From: Loxodes magnus
Taxonomy: Eukaryota > Ciliophora > Karyorelictea > Loxodida > Loxodidae
Assembly (NCBI GenBank): GCA_946699065.1
Contig: CAMPDV010000240.1
Coordinates: 124,001-188,000, forward strand
DNA length: 64,000 bases
Reading direction: 5' to 3'
Under the pieces are notes generated by a model that saw only the letters and a program-made list of their open reading frames with translations, was not told the DNA's origin and ran no database searches. This document shows, one piece after another, positions 1 through 12,950 of this stretch. The position numbers were made by a program, and so were the translations under genes. Position 1 is the first letter of the stretch; each line of letters opens with the position of its first letter.

Positions 1-104
1 TAACTCTTTACCGTTTTTTGTAAACCATTATAATATTAGTTTATCACTCATAAATTATTTACATTAGTTTTAATAAAAATAAAGTTCATCTTTCTAATGG
101 CAAA

Positions 105-640
105 TATTTAATCAAAGAAGGCTGCTTTCAAATGGGTTGAAATATTATTAAAAGAGACTATAATAGAATTTAATTTGAGTAATTTAGTTTATTTCCTTCA
201 TTTATTCTACCTGTTTATATGAGTCTTAAGCTTTTATGTCGAGTAATACCCGATATTTGTTAATAGCTGAATAAATTTTGAAATATAAAATATAAGCATA
301 TCTTGAAAAATAAATATGGAAACAAAAGCAGGAATACATTATTACAAAGTTTATATTTTTGTGATAAGTTTCGCTATTTATTTTATAATAGCTTACAGTA
401 AAGAAACTCATTAAAAAAGTTTACAAATGGATAACAGAATTATTTCAATTTATTTTCCTCGTCATAGAAAATTATCTCTAAAAATAGTAATTTATTAAAA
501 CTAGTAATTAATCATTTCGAACAAAAAATTGGTTTAAAAAATAATTAAGTAAAATTTAATTTAAATAAAGAGAATAAATGATGCATAAAATTCAAATAAA
601 ATTTAATAAATTTAAAGTTAAATTACAACCAATTTTGTTT
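105..640 (+). repeat. Diverged direct repeat, copy 1
   Basis: This stretch is similar to 2,705-3,240 in the same orientation, about 2.6 kb away. Shared landmarks are an 'atcaaaga' block, 'gagactata', 'tttatttcct', 'attctacctgttt' and 'agtcttaag', in the same order and at similar spacing. Many substitutions and small gaps separate the copies, so the duplication is old. No protein frame is recognisable in either copy. I aligned them by eye and the edges are approximate. Confidence 0.5.
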
Positions 641-2704
641 TATCTATATTAGAGATATATTTTTTATAAAAATATATTCTTAATTATTCTTTAATAACAT
701 TAAAAAAAATATGTATAACTGGTAATAAATAAGTTTAAAACAAAAAAAAATTAGAAAATTCATTTGGAAAAGCAACAATAGATATAAAAAAGATATATTT
801 AAGTTCAAACCTGTGAAAAATATTAAAGGTCTTTTTTGAAAGCTATAAATAAAAAAGTTTTGAACTTAGTAAATTTTTAAAAATTCTCTTTGTATTTATT
901 TCATTTTGTATATTAATTATTAAAAAACATTATATAACGAACTTATTTATGGTTATTGTAAAAATAAAAAAAGTTTTCTTTTCTAATTAAACTAATCTAC
1001 ATTTTAAATCTGAAAATAAAATTCAATCTCTAAAAAATAAATAAATATATAATTTTTGATAAAACCATGCTTTTATTTTTTTAGATACGAAACTGACTGA
1101 AAATTTAGATTAAAAACGTTTTTATCTTGATGAAATGTATTTACTACCTTATATTTATTTGTAGAGCCTTTTAATGTACAAAAAATATATCATTAATTTT
1201 TTATAAAACACTTTGTAAAATGTTATAATTATATGAAAACTATGACATATAAAATAAAATCGAATTTTCAAATAATTACTAATTTAAATAAACTATTTTT
1301 TATCATTCTAGTGACTTAAAATATTGAGTTATATAGTTACATAAAGTTCTTTATTTCGATAATGACAAAAGAATGAAATATTTTTATTTAATAGTTCTTT
1401 CTTTTTACTTAATATATTCTTTTTTTCTATTTTACTTATAGATTATTTCTAAGAATCTATTCTTTTATGGAAGAAATAGAAAACTTTTTTCAAATAAAAA
1501 TTTTGATTATTTATTCTAAATGTTATGTTTTTAATCAGTATATGAAATTTAGAATAATTTCAAGAATTACTCATTTCTAAAAATTATTGCTCTCTATAAT
1601 TAAATTAGATTAAGCTGTAAATCCCAAAAGTTTAAAATATTTGTTATAATCAAAACTAAAATATTCTAAATAGAAAAAGTAGTTCCGTAGACATTAAGAA
1701 GAACAACTTTTATAATCAATGTAATTAATTCTTAATCCTACAAAATTTTAATTTTCTTTTGTTAAAGGGAAAATAAAATCCAACTATGCAAGTTATTGAT
1801 TTCGTAAAGTGATGCTAAAAGTAAAATTTAATATGCAAATGGTATATGTAAAGAATCTACGCTTTAAAATAATTGTTTTCCTTTAGATATCACTGGAAAT
1901 GACTTCATCACTTTATGCACTAAACTAACGAGTTAATTTCACATTCAAACTTTACTAAGCTTCAACTTAAAATAGCATGTCTTAAAGTTCAATAAAGGAT
2001 AAGAGAACTAAAGTTAATAAATTTAATATGGACATTTTTTCTACTTTTATCGAAATCTAATTCAAAGTATTCTTACAAATCTTAAAATAGGATATTTTTC
2101 ATTTATTTTGAATATCCATAAAATTAAATCGATAGTTAACTCTTACATTTGGAAATTTTACTTATATTAATATAAAGTTAAGTAGAAAGATAATTTAAAA
2201 TCAATAAAAGATGTTTGGTATTTATTTTTATTTTGTAGGGATTAATATTCAATTTTATAAATATGAATGCTTACTTGATATTTTTTATTTTTTAAATAAG
2301 AAAAAAATCGTTATATTTTAGAAATAAACTCTTGTTATAAATACTAATTAAATATGCTTTATTACATGCTCTAATAAAATAACATTCTATCTAAAACCTA
2401 TTTGGATAGAGTCAGAATATATTAAATCACTTATGTATTGTGAAGCATTATTTTAACGTTTTATCTTTTACTTACTTCAATTATATCTCAAAAACTTTTC
2501 AATAAAGAAATTAAAGTAGAATTAAACTCCTTTTTCGACGATTTGCTTGCTATAGATGCATCATCTAGTAAATGTAAGAGATTAATATAATCTAGATATT
2601 TAGATTTTAATTCTTTCTCTTTTTGCTAAACTTTGAAATATCAATCTATCGCTCAGAAATGGTTTTTGTTGATTTTCAATAAAAATTGGGCTCTTTCCGA
2701 GACA
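641..2704. other. AT-rich DNA between repeat copies, no gene seen
   Basis: About 2 kb of very AT-rich sequence with homopolymer and dinucleotide runs. I could not read a convincing protein in any frame, even with TAA/TAG as Gln and TGA as Trp. A short block near 2,050-2,090 resembles one near 4,140-4,190, so the duplicated unit may be longer than the clearly alignable part. Confidence 0.4.
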
Positions 2705-3240
2705 AAAGCTTTAAATCAAAGAATGATTGTTATAAAAATGTTTAAACACTATTAAGAGACTATAAAAAAACTATCTTTAGTTTTTCAAGTTTATTTCCTT
2801 TATATATTCTACCTGTTTGCATAAGTCTTAAGATCTTTAAGTCGAGAAAAGCTCAATATTTGCATACAAATGAATAAATTTTTGATTGGTAAATTAAAGT
2901 TAACTTCAACAAAATAAATGTGAAAACTAAAAATAATGTGTATTAAAAGCTTATATTTTGTAATAATATTTCTAAAAAACTTTTTGAATAAGAGCTCCTA
3001 GAAGGAAAATGATTTTTAATTTCGAATTTGTAAAAATGATATCTGATTTTACGTAATTTTCCCTATAATTAAAAATCATTCAACAATAGTAACTTTCTAA
3101 GAAAAGGAATTTAAATTGCCTTAAAAGAAAAATATTCATTTAAATAATTAAAAAGAGGATTAAGTTAAATTTGATTTAAGCAAAAAAAGCAAGATGACCC
3201 GCAAAAGAATAGAAATGTTTGACTAAAAAACTTAAAGTAA
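2705..3240 (+). repeat. Diverged direct repeat, copy 2
   Basis: Second copy of the unit at 105-640, same orientation and the same landmark order. It is the nearer copy to the coding remnant at 4.3-4.7 kb. The edges are approximate. Confidence 0.5.
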
Positions 3241-4264
3241 ACGGAAAATTATTTAGGATTATCTATATAAAAATAATTATTTTTTACAAAAATATGCTAT
3301 ATTTTATCTATATATAAATAATTTTTTACGATTTGTTATATGATTCAAAATAATAAAAAAATAAAGAAACAATAATTAAGAAATGTAGCATTAATTAAAA
3401 AGATAGTTAAGCTAATATATTCAAATTTACATACAAAAATATAAACATATTACGATTTTTTGCTTAAAAATTAGAAAAAAAAATAATAAAAAATCAAAAA
3501 AAAGAGCAAAAAATTAAAAAATGGAACTAAATTTTTTTTCTAGATTGCTCTTTAATTAAATATTATTTTAAAGTTTTATCTTTAGATTATTTCATTTTAG
3601 AAGAAGAGAGTTTATATTCATAAAGTATATAAGAAATATTTTTCATTCATTTTAATTTCTTAAATCTTAATTAATAAAAAAATTAATATTATAGTTTAAT
3701 TAAAACTTTAAAATACAATTTACAAATTAAAGAAATAATATGGTAATGAATTATTTTATAATTTCAAGCATATCTTCTCTTTTTTTTCATTTTTTTAGCC
3801 TTTTATAGAAAAATAATTTCGTAAGAGAAAGGTAGTTATTTTGTAGTATAAATGAAATTTGCTTTTAACAACTATGGAATCGAAAGTGAAGGAGAAAATT
3901 CTTAGTTAATAAAAAAATTTATCTTCTTTGCTAATCTCTTAAAAAGTGTTAACTGATTCTTCAATTTTTCTAGAATTTTCACTTTTTAGCCAGTTTTCAC
4001 TAGAAAAGTTGAACTTAAAGACTAATAAGCTACTGCAATTTCTTTGCAAGATTTAACCTTGATACGAATCAATTCTTAAATAAATCTAATTTGGAATTTA
4101 ATTATACGATGTTTAAAAAAGAAAAGATTGAAAATATATACCAAACCTAATTCAAAATTATTACTGTAAAAAGATCCTTATAAATCTTATAAGCGAATGA
4201 ATGAAAACCTTAGGTGTATTTCGAATTATTATTAAATCATAAAGATCTGAAATAAATAATATCT

Positions 4265-4735
4265 ACAGATGATTATGATGCTATTTTCAATAAGAATCTT
4301 GCCTGAATCTTTTTCTTAATAATAGAAGAAAAAGTTTTATTTCCTTCTAAATAAGAAAGTCCTAATCAACTTTGAGCTTAAGAATAATATACTCGATGCT
4401 TTGCTGGTAAAAATCCTTATGTAAGTAAAAAAACTTATGCAGTAAACATGTTAGCTGGTATATGAGAATTTTTGCTACTCCATTTTTAGGTAATAAATCA
4501 CTTCTTACTTAGGATTTAAAAAACAAATCTAAAGGAATTTGCGATTTTTAAGCACATAGTGTGTACCTTATGAATACTTTAAATTGATCCGAGGATAAAT
4601 GCTATGACGAATGAAAATCTGGACCACTTTTTAACAAGATAAATAAAAAGCATATTGAATAAGGAGAAGAAGAGCCTGTTTTAAAAGAATATTATATAGT
4701 CCATGGATAAAGAAATGCAATTTGCAACTGATTCT
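4265..4735 (+). pseudogene. Coding remnant, unidentified protein
   Basis: I do not recognise this protein. With TAA/TAG as Gln, two adjacent frames read as ordinary protein. The first, from about 4,265 to 4,480, contains motifs such as EEKVLFPSKQESPNQL and GKNPYVSKKTYAVNMLAG. The second, from about 4,478 to 4,735, contains TPFLGNKSLLTQDL and EEEPVLKEYYIVHGQ. The change of frame near 4,480 marks either a single-base indel or a short unspliced intron. Several in-frame TGAs lie where Trp would read naturally. Base composition is less extreme than in the surrounding DNA, which supports a coding origin. I saw no domain, signal peptide or clear start codon. Confidence 0.35.
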
Positions 4736-4739
4736 ATAT

Positions 4740-6049
4740 TAAGCAATTTTAAAATTTAAGTTTAAATATAAATCTACCAACTTAAAGGTATAGAAAAAGG
4801 TTTAAAATTTAATTTAAATTTATCTTTTAGATAAGGAATTTTTTTAAAAGATAAACTAAAATAATAGAATTATAGTAAATTAAATAAAATTTAACCAGAA
4901 ATTGAAACTGTAGAGATATACAAAATAATTAAAAAGTTGAATTTATAATTTTAAGCTTATTATATTACTTTTTTTATCAAATAAGAAATAGAAATTATTT
5001 TTATAAAAGTTTAATGAAATAACTTAAATTTTAAATTTAAAAACACCTTATGAGAGTGAAAGTAGCAGAAATAGGGAGATAAAGATATAAAATCATAAAT
5101 TATAAAAATAAATAAGGGAAGTAAATACTAATTTATCACAAAAATTTAAGCGAAATTTGAATAAAAAGCAATATAGAATACGAATCATATTTAATTAATA
5201 AATTAAGTATTTTTTTATTTATTTATTTATAAAATTAAAAAAATTAAAAAATAAAGGAATTATAAAAATAAAGAAAAGAATATTTAAATAGCTGCTATAT
5301 TATTAATCTGTACTAAAAATCAATATGAAAAAAATTAAATATTACTTCATTTTGATAATTTATAAAATCCTTAGATTTACAGATAGAATTTTAAATAAGT
5401 AAATAAAGTATTATAAAGCTTAAGTTGTGAAAATTGAATAACTACTTTTATATAATAATTAATTTTCCATAATTTACATTAATTAAAAAAAATTTAAATT
5501 CCCAAAAAAGCAATCTTTAAAAATATTCTTGGGATTTGTACATTTTTAAAAAAGAATATTAAATTTTTAATTAGAATCAAAACTGTTTCATCTTAAATAC
5601 CAAATCAGAATAAAATATTTTATATTTTTTTAATTATTTAGCTTAATATATCTCTTATAAAAATTTTATTTCATAATTAATATTTAATGCTTTAGTTTTA
5701 TATTTTAAAATATTTATTTACCTATTTTTATTGATGGGACATTAAACAATTTAATTAATCTGTTTTTTTTAATTTTAATAGCAAATTAAACTGTAGCTAT
5801 CACTATTTTTTATTTTCTGTCTAGTACTAAAGAAAAAATTTCAATAAATTAAATCATTTTCTTTCTCTTTATGTAATTAGTCTTAATTTGCTAGTTATTC
5901 TTTAAATTTTTCTACCAAAAATATGCTGAATTAAAGTATCAAAAAAAATATAAAAACATTTCTTTTATTTGATAATTTGTTTTTCTTTCTTTATTATTTT
6001 CTTTACTCGCAAATATCTTTACATTTTTTTAGATTTTATCTTTATCATC
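4740..6049. other. AT-rich stretch with no assignable gene
   Basis: Mostly A/T runs. The part from about 5,700 upward is T-rich on this strand and may include the eroded 3' part of the minus-strand coding remnant that follows. I could not hold one frame through it. Confidence 0.35.
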
Positions 6050-7060
6050 AATTTTAAATTTTAAAAGTACTCTTTTAGGACATTTTTAAGCGATTTAATT
6101 TTTTTGAATTGTTAACTATAAGATATAGTAATTTAATAAACTTTCAAAATTATATTCTTTAACTCTAAATAATCTACTAAAAATTTTGTAATTGTATGTA
6201 AAATCAACTTTAACCTTATAAAGCTTAGAATTCTTTAATTTTTTTTAATAATTGAAAAAATATGCATAAGTTTAATAAATTCAAGCATTAAAACCGTTAT
6301 AAAAATTTTAATTTTTTACTTTTATTTGCAAAAGTTTAAACTGTTGGGCGAAAATTTTAAGATAAATTTTTAAAATTTATTTAAATAAAATTATTGAAAT
6401 CATTTTTATTTTAATTAAGATCTGTGCATATAAAAATTTAGTAAAATATGTGCTTTTTTTCTTGATTTTTAAATAAAGCAAATTTTATTTTTCAGTATGT
6501 TCATGCTTAATTTAATTAATTATTCAAAATTTAAATATTTACTATTTTAAAATCCTTTCATTTAGCTTTTTATTTTTTCATAATTTATAAAACTATTTAA
6601 TGCAAACATTTTCTAAATTTAAATATTTTTTATAGTTATTGAAAAATTTGCATGCTCAAAATTTTTTTTGAGAAAATTTTCATGAGATTCAACTAATAAA
6701 ATTAATAACTAGGTAAAAATTATTTGAACTTCTTTTTTTAATTATCATGCATATATTCTATTTTGAACTAAAATGGAAACATCTAATTAAAAATTTTATT
6801 CTCAAAAACTTTTATTTCTAGTTACTGAAATTTCTATTTCAGTGATTAATGGAGCCATTCTTGTATCAAACAGGGGCATTGTAATAGCTAAAACTTTAGT
6901 AATCTCTTTCGCAGAATTTAATTTAATTTTTTATAATTTTAGCAAATTTTTATTTTTAGGATTAAGAATTTGTTCGAAATCAGTTTCTTTTAATTTTATG
7001 ATCTTTCAGTCTATTTTTCAAGACCTAAATATATTCATTTATTTCTCTTATTCTTATAAT
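6050..7060 (-). pseudogene. Minus-strand coding remnant, unidentified
   Basis: Read on the minus strand with TAA/TAG as Gln and TGA as Trp, one phase gives protein-like sequence over about 330 codons. It contains LKETDFEQILNPKNKN, KEITKVLAITMPLFDTR, MAPLITEIEISVTRNKSF and LVESHENFLKKNFEHANF. Five landmarks between about 6,960 and 6,159 were checked and fall in the same codon phase. Beyond both ends the protein-like reading moves to other phases, so the gene is either interrupted by introns or decayed. The protein is Lys/Gln/Leu-rich without a recognisable domain. Its alternating hydrophobic and charged segments resemble long regulatory proteins of ciliates, but I cannot name a function. The start and stop are not defined. 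Confidence 0.35.
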
Positions 7061-9599
7061 ACTACTAAAATTTAAAATTCATAATAGATAGTCAGAAAAT
7101 TAAGTTATAAAAAGCATTCTAGTTTTCTGCTTGATTTTAATAATAAAAAGGTATAAATTAATTATAGTAACTTAATTAAAATATTCCCTTTGAGATAATT
7201 TTTACTATTTAACTGTACTTTATTTTCTTTTTCAGTTAAATAAGTCTTTAATTGTTCGTATATGAAAAAATTATCTCTTAAAGATATTATACCATTTTAC
7301 ATTTTTGGTTATGCATTTTTCCGACTTAAATTAAATAAATTATGAACAATTTAATACTCAAAAACATATCCTTCATGAGCTTAAATTATTTTTATGATAA
7401 GTTTAATTTTTAATTAAACTATCTTAATTCTTTCTTTTTATCTTTGATTTATTAATTGATTATTTAGTTTTGTGTATATATTTATTTTTCTGAGTCAAAT
7501 TTGTATAAAATAATTTTATTATTCTTCGATAATTTGATCCGTTATTTTTGGTCCTTTAAACCTTATGCTTTATTTGAAAACTGATTTTAAATTATCTTTT
7601 TTAGTTGGATTTTCTTTCTCATTATTAATACATACAATTCAAAATTCTTATACCTTGTTCTTGCATATATTTAATCATTCTCATATACTTTTTTAGATGC
7701 TACTTTAAAAGTTTATCATAAAAATTTAAAATTATTAGATTAGACAAATTACTTTCTATCCGCTTAAAAGTATATTTCAGATGTATTAAGATATTGGTAA
7801 TATTTAAAAATTTATTTGATCAAATTGAACAAGTGAATTGATATTCTTATATTTCTGATGCTTTTTTGATTTACTTTCTATTGAAATATTTACCTTTTTT
7901 ATTAGTGCAAGAAATTAAAATTATTTTGAATATATTTTAAGACAATAGTTCAAAATATCAAAAGCTGAATATTTAATGATACTTTTTTAGATTATGTAAA
8001 ATCTAAAGTTTGAAGGAAAAATAATTAGGACTGTAAAGTTTCGATTACTTGTTTTAAAAAGCAAGATAAAAAAATAAAATAAGCGATCTTTAAATTCCTA
8101 TATCATATACATTGTTCTATCTGCTATTTTCTTTACTATGAATGTAAGATAATGAAATTTAAGATAGTTTTTTAATAGAATTATGAGTAAGAAATTAGAT
8201 AAAAAATAAGTTTAACTAGATTTAAAGAAAATTATAAAATAAACTTTTTTAAATATGAAGCTTATAAATATATTTGACTGCTTAATATAAATTTTTGATG
8301 TATTTGGTGCTATCATATAAACAATTTATAAGTTTGATCGTTATATAAAGATAGTTATTTTAGTTAAATTTATATTCTAAGTAAATAGTCTTAGATGTTA
8401 TTAAATAAAAATAGTTTTCAGTATCTAATAATTTAAATTTTTCTTTTAGTTATACCATGAGGAGTTCACTGATTTCAAAATCTTTGTAGATTAAATAAAA
8501 GTTTTTTTATTTGTTAATTTATTTGCTTTTAATTTTATTGAAAGTTAAGAGTAAGAAAAGTTTTCAAAGAGTAAGCTAAGTATTCTACAATTTTCCTTTC
8601 AAATCGTAAGAACAAAGTTTGTAGTCATTACTATATTTCGAGTAACTTAGATTATGAAAGTTGAAGATAAGTTCTTGTTATTGATGGAAAATTCTTCCAT
8701 GATTTATTATTTATTTAAAATCGAATAAAGCTGTTCTATCAAAACATTAATATTCATTAGAAATAAATAGAATTTTAGTTTTTAAAGGATTAACTTTAAA
8801 TTATATGGGATTCTGGCTCAAGTATATTCTTTATTTAAAGTCATTAATTTCTCATACATACTAAAATGTATATGAGCTCATTAATCCAGTATATCTCTCT
8901 AATACTGCATACATTGCCTTTTGAATAAATAAATATGTTTCCAAAAGTATTTTAAGGAAATTTTGAAATAAATCAAGATTTATTTGAGTTCTATCAAAGA
9001 CTTCAAAAAATCCAGTCTATGTTAAATACTACATTACGCGCTTATAAAATATAAATTTTCATTTATTATCCAAAGTTAATTTATTCTTCCTTCACGGATA
9101 TTTTTTAGCTTATGCTAATTTTTTTTTTATATTCAAAAGAGAAATAAAGTAAATCCTTAGAATGACTAAATTTTTTATCAGTCAGTTGTAATATAAAATA
9201 ACTCTTGTCACTATATTATTCTTCTTACATCTCATGCGATATAAATTAGTTATCTTAATTTCATAAATTTTTCATTTATTTAAATAATTATTTTGATAAA
9301 TGATTCCACTCTATGTAACATAAATTATGCAAAAATTTTAATTGAAGAGTAAAATCGGAATTAAACTTAGCAAAGAATTCTTTTTGTCTTAGAATTTTGC
9401 AATTTCCTGTCTACCTTAAAAAACAGTAATAAACAGGATAAAAAAAAATTTTATTACATTTTATCTTAGTTCTGAAAATCTATAATAATGCTGTTATGAT
9501 TCGATCTTATCTTCCTTTGTTATTTACTCTCTTCTTATATTTCTTCCCTTTGGAATAATGTAGTTTTGTCATCTGGATTTATAATTTTTATTTTATTTT
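7061..9599. other. AT-rich region, possible further coding scraps
   Basis: T-rich on the plus strand. A short minus-strand piece near 7,340-7,380 reads as protein (KLMKDMFLSIKLFIIYL) but in a different phase from the downstream remnant. Otherwise I see no assignable gene, repeat array or RNA. Confidence 0.3.
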
Positions 9600-10235
9600 A
9601 TTTCAAGATTTTTATTTCTTTTAGCTTTTAAAAAGGTATTGGAAAGATTTACAGTAATTGTGTTTTCTTGGCTTGATAAATCTTAGCTCAGTCACCTCTG
9701 TTTTGCGAAAATTTCCATTTAAACTACTTCCATTCCCTACTTAATTTTTCTGTAGCAAATTGGATCATCTTAAGATGTTCTTCTTATTTATTTAATCTCT
9801 CATTCAGTTTATCTGAGCAGCGGCGATTTTTTTATGCTGAATATTGAAGAGAGGATTCATCTGACGCTTGTAGGATTAAATTCTTGATTCTTTTTGTTGA
9901 TTTGTCTCCTCCAACTTCTATGTAAGTTTATAATCAGATGTTTCAGCTTTTGACGTTTTCCTGAACATTGACGATCATTAAGCAAACTGAGCGAAATTGA
10001 TTTGCTCAGTTCCAAAGTCGAAGACTCACACTCCCCAGTTCATAACAATTTTCTGTCTTCTTGGCTACTTTTGCGTACTTGAAGTATCATTAGTACCTCT
10101 TATCATTGTTTATGATTTAAAGGGTTAATTTATTCAGATTTTTGTGTTAAATAATATGTGATAGGATTTGACGCCATGATTCGCATCCCAAAATTAGGAG
10201 GTGGCAATAAAGTCTTTCTTGAAGCCGTCTGGCAT
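9600..10235 (-). pseudogene. Degraded gag-like ORF1 of a non-LTR retroelement, copy 3
   Basis: The minus-strand start at 10,233-10,235 opens MPDGFKKDFIATSQ, matching MVEGFKKGFYTTSQ at the start of the intact-edged copy at 23,692. Downstream the frame changes and the Lys/Gln-rich middle is recognisable only in pieces (for example QKLEETNQQKESRI). Near 9,605-9,690 the zinc-knuckle region is still visible as KPRKHNYCKSFQYLFKSQKK, aligned to KPRCFVCKQTGHKYRQCQK in the other copy. The first Cys, the His and the last Cys are lost, so the knuckle cannot bind zinc. The stretch is clearly less AT-rich than its surroundings, as are the other retroelement copies. I did not find a target-site duplication. 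It is the oldest of the three ORF1 copies. In LINEs, ORF1 proteins bind RNA in the retrotransposition particle. Confidence 0.7.
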
Positions 10236-10556
10236 TCTTATTTTTTCATGTTCCAATCTTTAAGCAAAAAGATTTTTTAATTTCTTTTTCTATCTAAAGT
10301 CAGAGCTCTTCCTTTGCTTATATAATTTATCTTAATTATTTATTTAATTTTAAAAATAAAGCAATAGTTATTTTTATATCTTTAAAACCATTTTTACTAC
10401 CATTGCCTAATTTTTATTTCAATTAAACACTCTAATTTCGAATGTTACTCTAGTGACTTTAACTTTTAATTAGAAGATCTCTTTGCTGATTTATTGTTCT
10501 AATAGCTTTTCATCTTTTATAAAATCTTTAAGATGTTCTTTTGTCCGTGGCTATAT

Positions 10557-10660
10557 ACAGTGATTCAGAGTTCATCATATCGGGAAGTGGATATAAGACG
10601 GTGAGACTATGGGATGTCAAGACAGGTACCTGTAAAACCATGAGTGGTCACACTTATTCT
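10557..10660 (+). pseudogene. WD40-repeat fragment
   Basis: A single frame reads VAIYSDSEFIISGSGYKT followed by VRLWDVKTGTCKTMSGHT. This is the core of a WD40 beta-propeller blade: the D-containing turn, the SGSGYKTVRLWD strand and the next GH dipeptide. The Trp here is TGG. The piece covers about one blade and no neighbouring blade could be read on either side. It is strikingly GC-richer than the flanking DNA. It lies about 320 bp beyond the start of the minus-strand ORF1 copy and on the opposite strand. The likely explanation is a captured or relocated gene scrap. The call as a WD40 repeat is firm, but no function is implied. Confidence 0.65.
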
Positions 10661-12499
10661 TTATTTCTAATCTAAGCATAACAGATTTATTCAAGTATAA
10701 AGAACTAGTTTGAGACACAAGATATGTATGCTAAATATCCACATGGTAAAATAATTTATCTTTCTTGAGATAAAAATCTCCATTATAGACACAGATTTGA
10801 TACTAACGGACATTTTCAAATATTTGCAAAAATTATTTTTATATAATGATCTTAAATTATTTAGTTTACACTTAATCAATTTTAACACTTTAACAAGATA
10901 ATTAATATTATAATTCCTTAACTATCGCTTAAGAAATCTTATTTTTATATTCTTTATATTTGCTATTATCTTTCTTTGTTCTGTTTCGATCTTTTAATAT
11001 GCTTTCATGCCAAAAAATCTTAAATTATTTCTTAATATCATTAATATAATTTTTCACATTTAAACTTATTTCATAAAACTTATTTTTTAACTATTTTATA
11101 AAGATATAGGCTTTAAAAAATATCTTAATAAAAGGATTAAAAAAAATAATTAAAAAAATAACTAAATATTCAGTAATGATATCATAAGAAGATTTTTGAA
11201 CCAACTAAAATTGAATGAAGTCAAATAAATTTGATTTAAAAACGTCAAGATTTGAAGAAAAATCTAGTTTAAATAACTAAATTTCAGACCGAGTTCTTTT
11301 TATTCAAAGCTAATAAAAAGAATCAGCAATAAATCAGCATAGTTCGCCAAATTTTTAAAGTTCTTTTTAAGTGTTTATCAAAGATAAAATTATTTATTCA
11401 TTTTAGATAAGATCAAAAAATACCAAATATTGTCAGAATTTAGAAGGAAAAAATTATAGCAAAAGAATGAAATGATAAAGAATCATAAAAAAGGAGTAAA
11501 ATAAAACTCTAAAAAACTTAATAAATTCCATCAATCTTATCTCTCAGAATATTTAACTATTACTTTGACACAACATCAAGAATATAAGAAATATAATATC
11601 TCAATTAGAAGAAAAAATCTTATTATAATACTATTCAAAGCTTATTAGTTAATAAGAAATTGGCAAATTCAAGAATTGTTTATATGAAAGTTTTGACAAA
11701 TTTTAAAAGGATTCTTAATAAGCAAAGAAAAATTTAAGCAGTAATACATTAAATATATGCTATCTCCCTTATTTAATAAGTTATTTAGAAGATTGAGCAA
11801 TTAAAATTTGCTAATTTATATACAAATCAAAGTTATGAAAAAAGTAAATGATAGCAAAGAGTAAAACTGACAATATATCATTGATATTAAATAGGATTTT
11901 CATTTTCTAAAACTAATTTTAACTATATTGATAATAAAAGCAGGCTAAATTGTAACAATTTTAAAATATAACTAGTAAAAAAGAAAAAACATTAAAATCT
12001 AAATAAAGCATTGAATAAATTATATAACTTCATTATAACTATTTTAGCAGATAAACAAGTAGCAGTCCGTTTAAATTAGTTAATTGAATTTAGAAGAATA
12101 TTTTATTTTTATGATTAAATGATAAAGAGAAGATTGGCGTAAGTTTAAAAATAAAAAAGAAAAATAACTTTTGATGTTGCAGTAAAATGAATAGTCAATA
12201 AAATATAAATACTTAGTAGATTTTAAATAATAGAAGGTAAATAAAAATAAGCAACTAAAAAATCAAAGAAATTAAGGATTACAAATATATATTAGCTCAA
12301 GAGAAAGTTATAGATGAGAAAATAGAATAGGAAAGAGTTATAATAATGATTCTTAATTTAAAACCTATTTAATTTTTCTGGGTTTCATATCTTTTAAGTT
12401 TTAAACTAATTAAATTAAATAAATTTAAACTTAAAGAATTTTTTGATGTCTTTAATTGCAAGAATTGTTTCTTTCAACTATAGACGTTAGTCAATTTTT
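10661..12499. other. AT-rich region, no gene seen
   Basis: About 1.8 kb of A-rich sequence. Short Lys/Gln/Asn-rich readings occur on the plus strand between 11,200 and 12,300, but none has a domain or a stable phase. I see no array or RNA. Confidence 0.35.
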
Positions 12500-12950
12500 T
12501 AACTTACTTTTTAATTTTGTCTTGATTTCATAATTTTTTTAATTACTCCTTCTTTCTACTCAACTTTGACTTCTTCTTTTTATCTTACTCCATTTCTAGA
12601 ATCCCAAGTCTTCTTGTTATTAGCTTCATGTGAAATATTTGGATGTATAAATCAAAATACTCAGTTTAAACCTTAATAATGGATTTATATATTATTGATT
12701 GTATAGTACAAGACATCTTAAGCCATAACTCTCGATCTTATCCGATAATCAATTTTCTATTTTAGAATAGTATATACATCTAAAGATATGTTCGAAAATC
12801 TCATACTCTCCACACACACAATAGGGATTATCAATAGGAAAATGACGGTCTTTAAGATCCTTACGAAGACTATAGGATTAAGTTCTAAGTTTATATATAC
12901 TGACCCTCATCTTTTTAAGTATTAAATTTATTTTCATCTTTTCTAATAAA
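12500..12950 (-). pseudogene. C-terminal end of a LINE-type ORF2, copy 2
   Basis: On the minus strand, starting near 12,915, the frame reads SIYKLRTQSYSLRKDLKDRH and then FPIDNPYCVCGEYEIFEHIF before RC. This is the C-terminal CxC...H...C zinc-binding module that follows the reverse transcriptase in LINE ORF2 proteins. It aligns closely with the copy at 22.45-22.55 kb (DRNFPDDNPKCKC, EYDTFDHLQNVC). About 100 codons further, a KIKRRSQS...VERRSN tail matches KQKSSQII...RRENS of that copy, and both have a TGA at the dots. Nothing recognisable as the reverse transcriptase core remains upstream; the sequence becomes AT-rich above about 12,960. It is therefore a 5'-truncated, inactive insertion. Confidence 0.7.
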
